From positions 15,171,501-15,235,500 of the forward strand of contig NC_088359.1 in the NCBI RefSeq assembly GCF_036884655.1: a stretch of 64,000 nucleotides of DNA, read 5' to 3'. A program made the position numbers and the translations under genes. Shown here piece by piece: positions 56,157 to 64,000 of the stretch. The stretch's first letter is position 1. Every line of letters begins with the position of its first letter. This DNA is from Musa acuminata AAA Group. Its lineage: Eukaryota > Streptophyta > Magnoliopsida > Zingiberales > Musaceae. The notes beneath the pieces were generated by a model. That model ran no database searches. It was not told the DNA's origin and saw only the letters and a program-made list of their open reading frames with translations.

Positions 56157-58030
56157 ATGATTGAACCGATAGAAGAAGAGGTCATTGAACATCCAAAAGA
56201 GAGCCTTGAACATGAAGAAGAAGATGCAGAAGAAGAGCCACAATCGACCGAAGTTACGGTACATACACTAGCTAGCTACTCAAACCCGCAAACGATGAAA
56301 ATTGGAGGCCTTCTCAAACAACAACCAATCACTGTTCTCATCGACACGGGCAGTACTACTAACTTCCTAAATAGTAAGCTTGCTGTTCGGATATCATTAC
56401 CTATCGAGAATCGCTGCAGGTTTGATGTTAAGGTCACTGACGGACGGATTTTGAATTGTGATCATAGGCGCTTGCAGGAGAAACTATTGCTGCAGGACCA
56501 AGAGATAATTGCAGATTTCTTCCTTCTCCCTCTTAACAATCATGAGGCCATGCTCAGAATTAAATGGTTGACAACATTAGGTGATATTTCTTGGAATTTT
56601 ATGAAACTAATTATGAAATTTTACAGTAAGGAGAAACAGGTGACATTGCACAGGAAACGTGGGGGCGACATAACAACGATTTGCACACAACAAATGGAGA
56701 ATGTTTTGCATAAAGCATGCGGCGACTTTTTGGTACAACTTGAGCAGCAAACTAAGGGAGAGCCAACAAAATTTGAAGATCCAAATCCACTTCCTTTGCT
56801 TGCTGAATTTTCAAATATATTTGACGAACCGCGCAACCTACCTCTTACCTATCGGCATGATCATTGTATAATGATTCTTCCAGGCAAATCTTCAGCAAAT
56901 GCTCAGCCATATCAGTATCCACATCTCCAGAAGGATGAAATAGAAAGGATTATAAAAGAGATGCTCGAAACAGGAGTTATTCGGCCAAGTTGCAACCTCT
57001 ACTCTTCGCCGGTGCTACTTGTATGCAAGAAGGACGGAACAAGGCGAATATGTGTTGATTACCGAGCTCTCAATGGCATAATCATCAAGGACAAATACTT
57101 TATTCCAATAGTAGATGAATTGCTAGATGAAAGGGAGCACAAATCTTTACAAAGCTGGACCTTTGATCCAGGTATCATCAAATACGAGCATGCGAAGAAG
57201 ACATACGGAAAACCACCTTTTGAACACACAACAACCACGAATTTTTGCTTTCTTCAACAAAAGGTGGAATATCTTGGGCATATCATATCAGAGGAAGGTG
57301 TGGCAGTGGACTCCTTCAAAATTGGAGCAATGCAAAACTGGTCGACCTCGAGAAACATAAAATTGCTACATGGCTTTCTGGGTTTAACAGGCTACTACCG
57401 TAAGTTCGTGAAAAACTATGAAAAGATCAGTGCACCACTTACTTCCTTACTAGAAAAAGATGTCTTCCAATGGTTGGACAGAGCCTCCGCTGCCTTCGAC
57501 AAACTTAAGGCAGCCATGACGACGACGCTAGTGCTAACACTACCAGATTTCAACCGACCCTTCATTATTGAGGCCGACACATCTGGAGTCAGAATTGGAG
57601 TCATTCTCATGCAAGATGGTCGACCACTCGCATACACTAGCAAGGCATTATCTCCCTCCGATTAAAATATGTCAACATATGATAAGGAGATGCTCGCCAT
57701 TATGCGCGCAGCAACGAGGTGGAGATTGTACTTGATCAGGCATTACTTTCAAATCAAGATCGACCATAAAAGCCTAAAATATCTCTTGGAGCAGAAGATA
57801 TCTTCCCCCGAGCAGCAAAAAAGGGTAACAAAACTTTTTGGATTTGATTTTGAAATAACTTACAAAAAGGGGAAAAAGAATGTTCTTGCAGATGCGCTTT
57901 CGCAGCTACCCGAGCAAGTTGAAGTTTCGACCGTTTCACTTCCGACCAGCGACTTCCTTGAGGATATTAAGATGGAATGGCAGGAAGATTCAGATACTAG
58001 TAAGATTATAAAAAAATTGGAGGAAGTACC
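56157..58030 (+). pseudogene. pol: Gypsy D protease, defective RT, RNase H
   Basis: An open frame of 502 residues (56157-57665) holds the acidic linker, protease DTGS (about 56343), the RT entry block ([11 protein letters not shown]), the same RT frameshift and palm deletion as [14 protein letters not shown] and the start of RNase H (IIEADTSG). A TAA at 57663 sits at the same Gln codon as in B. RNase H continues at 57669 ([20 protein letters not shown] with Asp kept, NVLADALS) until copia H cuts the element in KKLEEVP. Confidence 0.9.
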
Positions 58031-59320
58031 TGTTGAATCTCGGATTTTGATGATGCAATCAATTGATGGGTTAATTGATCTAATCCATATTATTGAGTTA
58101 AGTGTGCAGGATTAACTACGATAACCAGAAAACACAAAGCAAGAATACCGGAGTCAAGATCGATGGACGTTTAAGAGTCCGAAGAATCGTCGGAGATGCT
58201 GCCGGAACCAACCGAGAAGAAATCGGGAACCTATCGGAAGTTCGCCGAAGAGATCGTCGGAGGTTCACGGAGATCACCGAGAAGGCTCGGCTACTCGTTA
58301 AAGTCATCACAAGATCGGGAGCTTGATGGGAGTCCGTCGGAAGAAGTTCGTCGGAAAGCTCGCCGAAACAAGACTCGACGTTCACGGTTGAAAGCTTGCT
58401 TAGGATGTGTTTTTGTTATGTAGTTCACTTGTAATTATGATTAGGATTAAGAGATAATCCTATATCCTGGTTAGAGGCCAACTGGGCCCAAAGTCAGAGT
58501 TGGTTTAGGCTAAAAATTAAGCTAAACCAGCGAACTAGAGAGCCAAGATTGAAGCCCAACTAGTGGCTGAAAACACTGTAGTTGGGCTGAAAACACTGTA
58601 GGCGGTGGCACCGCCCAGCACCCGAGTGCTGGGCGGTGACACCTCCTTGGCTGGGCGGTTGCACCGTCCAGCACCCGAGTGCTGGGCGGTGGCACCGTCC
58701 AGCACCCGAGTGCTGGGCGGTGGCACCGTCTGGTTGGGCGGTGGCACCTCCAGCACCGGAAACCCTAAGAAAATTCAAATTTTGGAGCCCAAAATTTGAA
58801 TCCTCTTGAGGCCTATAAATACCCCTCAAATCTCAGCTGAGGATATAACTTTTGAGAAGTATTTTGATTGAGAGAAAAGTCTTAGAAAGTCTTAGCAAGT
58901 CTTGTTTTCAATTTGCTAGAGAGTTCTCCTCCTTCTTTCTTATTGAAAATTTGTAAGAGGTTGAGCTGCTTGTAAAAGGTTGTAAGAGGGGTGTTTACCC
59001 TTCCATTTCAAGAGACTTGCTAGTGGAAGGTGGGAGCCTCATCGAAGAGGGGCCTCGCAAGTGGAGTAGGTCATTTGACCGAACCACTCTAAAAATCAGC
59101 GTAATCTCTTGTTTGCATTTTATTATTGTCATTTACATTACTGCAAATCTTCTTACTGCTTTAGTTCCTTATTACCCTTGCTGCGCAATTTTAAGAATAC
59201 GCTTTCAAGTTAAACTTTTCAAGTTCCGTTCTTATCGTACAAAAGATTTTGTTGAAATCGAAGTTTTAATCCGCTGCACTAATTCACCCCCCCCCTCTTA
59301 GTGCCGCTCCGATCCTAACA
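58031..59320 (+). repeat. 5' LTR of copia H
   Basis: 1290 bp, starting TGTTGAATCTCGG and ending GATCCTAACA. It is about half the length of the 1589 LTR and lacks the TTTAGACG arrays. TATA box TATAAATA at 58814-58821; C-run near 59287. The ORFs at 58102-58423 and 59017-59301 are LTR sequence. Confidence 0.93.
58600..58760 (+). repeat. Perfect-hairpin GC array in copia H LTR
   Basis: The first unit (58609-58638) is a 13-bp perfect inverted repeat, CACCGCCCAGCAC and GTGCTGGGCGGTG, around a CCGA loop. Two further units carry one change (CACCGTCC) that turns a G-C into a wobble-type pair. It lies 55 bp or more upstream of the TATA box, in the same place as the array at 2519-2815. Confidence 0.85.
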
Positions 59321-59322
59321 AG

Positions 59323-59334
59323 TGGTATCAGAGC
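59323..59334 (+). promoter_or_regulatory. PBS of copia H
   Basis: TGGTATCAGAGC, exact iMet type, three bases after the LTR. Confidence 0.92.
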
Positions 59335-59372
59335 AAGGTTATCTCTCATATTTGGTTTAATACCCAAGAGAG

Positions 59373-60227
59373 ATGGCTTACTCCGGCATGCAAGAGGGCC
59401 ATTCTATTGCACGACCACCTTTGTTTAATGGGTCGGATTACACATATTGGAAGACTCGCATTAGAATCTTCCTCATTTCTATGGACTTTGAGCTTTGGTC
59501 TATTGTCGAGAATGGATTTCAAAAATCTTCTCTTCCGATGAGCGAATGGGATGAATCGGAGAAGAAGGTTTTTGCTTTAAATGCAAAGGCTATGAATGCC
59601 TTGTTTTGTGCACTAGACAAAAATATGAGAGATAACCTTTGGTAAAGATTTTACTAACTTTGAACTAGTAACTAAAATCTTAAGATCCCTCCCTAAAAGT
59701 TGGGATCCAAAAGTTACGGCCATTCAAGAGGCCAAAGACCTTAAAGCATTCCCTTTTGAAGAACTCATTGGGTCTCTAATGACCTACGAAATGACATGTC
59801 AAGCTCATGACGAGCTCGAGAACCCCCTTCCAAAGAACAGGAAGGATATGACACTCAAATCACAAGAAGACCACTTGAAAGGAACATCAAGTGATGAGGA
59901 CAGTGACAATGACATTGCACTTTTGACTCAAAAATTTAAAAAATATTTAAGAAAGAACAGATTTAAAAATAATACAAAAAATAAATTTGAACAAAAGAAG
60001 GACCAAGTGATTTGCTATGAATGCAAAAAACCGGGACACTATAAGAACGATTGTCCTCAAGCCAAAAAGAGAACATCAAAGAAGAAGGCATTCAAGGCAA
60101 CGTGGGATGATTCAAGCACATCCGAAGAAGAGGAGTCCAACACCGAGCAAGTTGCTCATTACGCGCTAATGGCGTTAGGAGAAGAGGTATGTGATTTATT
60201 TAATGAAGATTTATCTTTTGAAGAACT
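59373..60227 (+). pseudogene. gag: Copia H gag, N-terminal and central part, deleted
   Basis: It starts MAYSGMQEGHSIARPPLFNG, followed by SDYTYWKTRIRIFL. At 59630 the sequence jumps from ALDKN to the later TNFELVTKILRSL block, removing about 80 codons compared with the gag at 4153 and ending the first frame at 59645. The second frame has EELIGSLMTYEMTC, an intact CCHC knuckle CYECKKPGHYKNDC (about 60013-60054) and the acidic SSTSEEEES tail. The LINE enters at DLSFEEL, and the reading frame then stops inside it. Confidence 0.9.
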
Positions 60228-60405
60228 TTTTTTTGGTAAGTAAAAGTAAATTGATTATGTGTAAAGATTCTACAAATAGCTTTATCTATACAAGTCATAG
60301 ACAAAGCCAATTAACTCATAGAGTGCGAATGCGATAGTTATGACTACACATGCTGTAGACTATAACTACCTGTGGGTACATTATTTGACATCATTCCCAA
60401 GATCT

Positions 60406-62963
60406 TTAGCTAATAGCAAAATTAAATTTGATAAAAATATCTTTTTCTCTTCGGGTGAAGTGCTCGATTTTGAGATCATGCTCCATACAGGATCTTGAGT
60501 CTCTAATAATCTCTTTCAAGAGCTGAGCATTGTTTGTGTGTTGACATTCAAAGATTCTATTACATCTCTCCTTCCACATCCACCAAATAGCGCATCTGAA
60601 AGTAACCTTTGCCAGTTGTGTAAGTGGCCCTTTTCTTGAGAAACATTGCATAAGGTCGCCTAGTTCTTGGTGCAAGTTTGGTTGCGGCAGTCTATTGAGT
60701 TCAAATCGCTGGAGAATCTCCTTCCATATCCATTTTGTATAATTACAAGCAAAATAAATGTGGTCAACAGTTTCTTCTTGTTGCAAACAAAGGGAGCATC
60801 GGTTAACATGATAGATACCTCTTCTTTTCATATTGTCTATTGTAGGTAGTTTATTGAGAAGGGCCTGCCATGTACATAAGGAGTGTCTTTGTGATCCCGG
60901 TCGATCCCATGTCCAACTTCTTGGGACCCACTTGTTATTTTTTTGTCTAATTTGATTCCATACGGATGTGACACTAAATTTGCCATTGTCATGAGGCCAA
61001 ATAAGTATATCTGAAGAGTTGTTCCTGATTGGAATAGCTATGATAGTCGGTCAAAGTGATAACATTTCGGGAGAAATAGGATTAGGGAGACACCAGGTAC
61101 CGTTAGCAATGAACTCGAAAACCTTCCAATCTTTGGGAGCCCCAAGATCTTTTCGTATTCTGTCGCCATATAATTGAAATATACTCTTCCCATTCACCCA
61201 AGGATCGTACCACATATTAGTACTAGTTCCAGAAGAGATTGCATAAGAAATGTGTTTGATTAGCCAATTCCTTGCCTTTAAAATTCCTTTCCAAGCTGAA
61301 GAGTGGTATGTTCTTGTTGAAATTTCCCAGATTGATTCCTTTGAAAGATACCTAGCAGAAACCCATTGTGACCATAAGGAACATTTGTTTTGCAAAAGAT
61401 CCCACAATTGTTGTACCAGGCATGCTTGATTCCAATCTCTAGTATTTCTCAAATTTAGCCCCCCTTCATCTTTCGGTTTGCAAATGCTATCCCAATTTAC
61501 CATATGCATTGCCTTATCATTTGTGCCATTCCAGAAGAAGTTCATTAATAACCGTTCAATATCTTGGAGAAGTCCAACAGGCAGAAGAAATGCATTACAC
61601 CAATATATAGAGTAGGAGTGCAATACAGAACGGATGAGTTCGAGTCGTCCTGCTTTTGATAGAAGCCTATTTTTTCAAGAAGAAATTCTATTCTTTATTT
61701 TTTGTAGGATAGGCTGACAGTGGGTTTTGTGAATGCCTGTGGATATGAGCGGGAGACCCAAATAAGGAACTGGCAGGCTTCCCTCACTAACTCCCAAAGT
61801 TTGTGCAATAAAGACCTTATTCTCAACGTGAGGGCTCATATATACTTTACTTTTCGCATGATTTAACTGAAGTCCAGAAACCATACCAAAGTCATTCATA
61901 ATAGTAGCCAGGTTCTTTACTGAAGTTGGATCATTTTGGAGAAAGATAAGTAAATCATCTGCAAATGTTATATGTGATATATGAATAGAGCCAGCATTGG
62001 GTACCTTTATGCTGCCATTTAAGACTACATGTTCCAACATACAGCTAAGTCCTTCCATCGCAATAGTAAAGAGATACGGAGAGAGTGGATCACCTTGTCG
62101 GATGCCATTCGTGCTCACAAAAAAACCAATAGGTGAGCCATTAAAGAGTATCGAAAACTTTGGAGTTTCCAGGCAAGATTGAATCCAATTAACCCATTGC
62201 TGTGGGAAGTTCATATCGAGGAGCATCTTATAGATAAATTTCCTATTAACTGAATCAAAGGCTTTCCGTAAATCAGCTTTAAAACATATTTTTGTCCCTC
62301 TTGCTTTTGAATGCAAATCTTTGACCAAGTCATTAGCAAGCAAAATGTTATGATGTATACTTCTCCCTTTGATGAAAGCAGCTTGATTTGGGCTAATGAT
62401 CTTGTGTATTACCTTTTGCATTCTATTTGCTAATACTTTGGAGATGATCTTGTAAATAAAGTTGCATAATGATATGGTTCGATAGTTCTCTAGTGAATCA
62501 GCCCCTGCATTCTTCGGAATTAAAGAAATAAAGGTGCAATTCATCTCTCAGAATATGACCTGAAGAGAAAAAATGTTGGCAAGCCTTGATCACATCATTT
62601 CCAATAATAGACCAAGCAATTTGGTAAAATTCAGCTGGAAATCCATCTGGACCTGGGCTTTTGTGCTTTGGTGACTTAAAGACAACACATACAATTTCGT
62701 CGTCAGTAATTGGGGCATTGAGGATTGAAATAGCTTCCGAATCAAGTTTTCTAGTCGGCTCCACATGAATGTTATTAGTTTTCCCAGCTTGATTGAGTAA
62801 GGAATAAAAAAATTGCTCTGTGTGTGCTTTAACCTCTTCTAAATTCTCAATAAGATTATCATCTTTGTCTCTGCATTTGTTGATACGGTTAACAGCCCTT
62901 CGAGTAGCAATTGAAGCATAGAAAAATTTAGTATTGGAATCTCCTAGTGTAAGCCAATGCTGT
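60406..62963 (-). pseudogene. LINE-4 ORF2, RT to C terminus, decayed
   Basis: It covers ORF2 from QHWLTLGD to the end. RT motifs IPKNAGADSLENYR, KADLRKAFD and FADD are present. Damage includes a 2-bp deletion near 62548 (CTCTCAGAATATG against CTCTCTAAGAATATG in LINE-2), TGA for Trp at the ISSWKN site near 61672, and TGA for Trp near 61050. The zf-RVT zinc motif (CSLC...H...C) is intact. It belongs to the same subfamily as LINE-2 and LINE-3. Confidence 0.91.
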
Positions 62964-62985
62964 CAAATTCATATCCCACTTTCAA

Positions 62986-63021
62986 CACCAGAGTGGTCTA
63001 AGGCGCCAGATTTAGGCTCTA

Positions 63022-63058
<37 letters not shown>
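62986..63058 (+). pseudogene. tRNA-Leu(UAG) fragment at LINE 5' junction
   Basis: The D-arm (GAGTGGTCTAAGGCGCC), anticodon loop TTTAGGC with anticodon TAG, a Leu-type variable arm (TCCGAAAGGGC), a T-arm (GTGGGTTCAAATCCCAC) and the 3' acceptor strand AGCTGTCA are all recognisable. The 5' acceptor strand (expected near GACAGCT) is missing, the start of the D-arm is altered, and the anticodon stem has one mismatch (TCTAG for TCTGG). No CCA follows. It is sense on plus, so antisense to the LINE. I judge it a non-functional fragment. Confidence 0.88.
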
Positions 63059-63060
<2 letters not shown>

Positions 63061-63090
63061 TTAATTAATTGTTATCTTTTTTGAAGAACT

Positions 63091-64000
63091 ATCTATTGCT
63101 TTTCATGAATTATTTGATGAATGTAGAACTGTTAGCAAGAAGTTAAGTATCTTAAAGAAAGAGCATGCTTTGCTACAAGATAAGTTTGATAGTCTTCAAA
63201 CTCCTCCATGCTCTAAGTGTGAGCACTTAGAAGCAATAAAAAATGAAAATTTGCTTCTTAAGGCAACCTTAAACAAGTTTAAGGTTGGTAGCAAAGGATT
63301 AGATATGATCCTTGCACACAAGGGTCACATCGCAAATAGAAATGGAATTGGATTTGTAAAAGGATTACATCAAAATCCTACCACTTTCATAAAAGGACCT
63401 ACATTACATGTTTCCTCTTATATGAAATGCAACTTTTGTTGCAAATCCGGACATATTGCCTACAAATGCCCATTTAGGAAAATTAGTTCACAAAAATTAA
63501 TATGGGTTCCTAAAGGAACTATAAAGAATTCAATCATAAATAACAAAGTTAGTGGGTCAATTTTTGAGGCACCCAAAATCAAATGGGTACCTAAAAATCA
63601 TCCTCTTTTGTAGACAAACCCACAAGCTAGGAGCAAGAGATGGTATCTCGATAGTGGATGCTCAAGACATATGACTGGAGATCCATCTCATTTCTCTATG
63701 CTCACTAGCAAAGAAGAAGGGTACGTTACCTTCGGAGACAACAACAAGGGCAAAATCATTGACAAGGGAACTATTGGTAACAAATTTAATTTTTCCATTG
63801 ATGATGTCTTACTAGTTGATGGATTGAAACATAATCTCTTGAGTATTAGTCAACTATGCGATAAAGGTTACATCGTTAGATTTGAATCAAATATGTGCAT
63901 TATTGAAAAACCAAATCATAACATGACTATGATTGCTTTAAAACAAAATAATGTCTATACCATCAATCTTGATGAACTAAGTAATGAAATGTGCTTCTCC
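63091..64000 (+). pseudogene. gag-pol: Copia H gag C terminus, protease, start of pre-integrase
   Basis: After the LINE the H frame resumes as SIAFHELFDECRTVSKKLS, a coiled-coil-like segment (KKEHALLQDKFDSLQ), CSKCEHLEAIKNENLLLKA and a second CCHC knuckle (CNFCCKSGHIAYKC, about 63430-63471). An in-frame TAG at 63611-63613 follows PKNHPLL. The same frame then continues through RWYLDSGCSRHMTG, the copia aspartic protease motif (DSG at 63650-63658), and the GLKHNLLSISQLCD and VYTINLDEL blocks that lead into the gag-pre-integrase domain, up to the window edge. The TAG is most likely a null mutation. Confidence 0.9.

Larger units (their letters stand above)
53534..58030 (+). mobile_element. Gypsy element D, interrupted by copia H
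   Basis: It has a 5' LTR (53534-53971), PBS, leader, gag, PR, defective RT and RNase H, then is cut at GGAAGTACC by copia H. The target bases before it are TTCGG (53529-53533). Its 3' LTR and the second TTCGG should lie beyond the window. Confidence 0.92.
60228..63071 (-). mobile_element. LINE-4 with tRNA-derived 5' extension
   Basis: The poly-T and LINE 3' end are at 60228. The LINE continues on the minus strand to about 62963 (ORF2 residue about 356). A further 108 bp with a tRNA-Leu fragment follow before the second target copy. The duplication is TTATCTTTTGAAGAACT (60211-60227) against the same sequence with two extra T at 63072-63090. Confidence 0.9.
58031..64000 (+). mobile_element. 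Copia element H (SIRE/Maximus-like), runs off window
   Basis: It has a 5' LTR, a PBS, a gag with an internal deletion, a LINE inserted in late gag, and then the gag end and protease/pre-integrase region to the window edge. The 5-base target is probably GTACC (58026-58030). Integrase, RT, RNase H and the 3' LTR should follow to the right. Confidence 0.92.

Noticed and set aside
62986..63058. Functional tRNA-Leu gene
   Set aside because: The 5' acceptor strand is absent and the anticodon stem has a mismatch. It sits at the broken 5' edge of a LINE insertion.
62964..63071. tRNA-derived SINE
   Set aside because: There is no tRNA-unrelated body or A/T tail of its own, no separate target duplication, and it lies inside the LINE's duplication in antisense orientation.
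1..64000. Host genes, satellites, DNA transposons or endogenous pararetrovirus sequence
   Set aside because: I looked for unassigned ORFs with domains, long regular tandem arrays, terminal inverted repeats and pararetroviral motifs. None was convincing; every stretch over 300 bp could be placed in a retroelement, its leader or its LTR.

Overview
This 64 kb window is plant nuclear DNA built almost entirely of retrotransposons nested inside one another. I found no host protein-coding gene. The plant assignment rests on four things: L1-type LINEs whose ORF1 has a DUF4283-like domain and a CCHC knuckle, copia gag proteins of the SIRE/Maximus type, chromovirus-like gypsy elements, and initiator-tRNA-Met primer binding sites. 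The style of the LTRs (a C-run before CTCTTAGTGCTCTCGATCCTAACA-type ends, GGTGGCACCGCC arrays) makes me think of a monocot, possibly the banana/ensete family. That last point is a guess.

Left block (1-10177): a plus-strand copia element in tandem form. It reads internal - LTR (1589-4102) - internal with a gag remnant only - LTR (7635-10177), with a repeat period near 6.05 kb. It lies in older minus-strand copia LTR pieces (10178-10536).

Central block (10537-39918): one minus-strand gypsy-like element, here called G. Its 3' LTR is at 10537-15827 (split by a LINE with an intact ORF2) and its 5' LTR and PBS are at 39458-39918. Its interior has no recognisable coding domain. G was hit by element A (17800-28526, TSD GTGAA), which was itself hit by element B (21081-26396, TSD CAAAT). 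G was also hit by element C (28619-33845, TSD ATCCA) and by a LINE with a 5' inversion (34128-38143, 16-bp TSD). A, B, C and D are one gypsy family. Every copy that reaches the relevant region shares the same lesions in RT, and A, B and C share the same loss in integrase, so the family must have moved using proteins made elsewhere.

Right-centre block (39919-51577): a copia LTR remnant, the gag start and leader of another minus-strand copia element (X), and the X LTR. The X LTR is split by a 9.6 kb compound LINE (41283-50901, 15-bp TSD). This LINE has two head-to-head 5' ends forming a 2.3 kb inverted repeat, two complete ORF1 genes, one broken full-length ORF2 and an extra 3' fragment.

Right block (51578-64000): a chain of insertions. 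A decayed minus-strand gypsy E was hit by copia LTR F (53033), F by gypsy D (53534), D by copia H (58031), and H by a LINE (60228-63071). The outer end of that LINE carries an antisense tRNA-Leu(UAG) fragment. H runs off the window in its protease/pre-integrase region.

The genes do not form a pathway. What joins them is parasitism: LINE ORF2 supplies EN/RT for target-primed insertion, while the gypsy copies are deletion derivatives that depend on helpers. The most notable items are the trans-mobilised gypsy family with shared lesions, a 5S rRNA fragment captured just after a PBS, the LINE-tRNA chimera, and the two structurally complex LINE insertions. All identities were read by eye; no alignment or database search was run.
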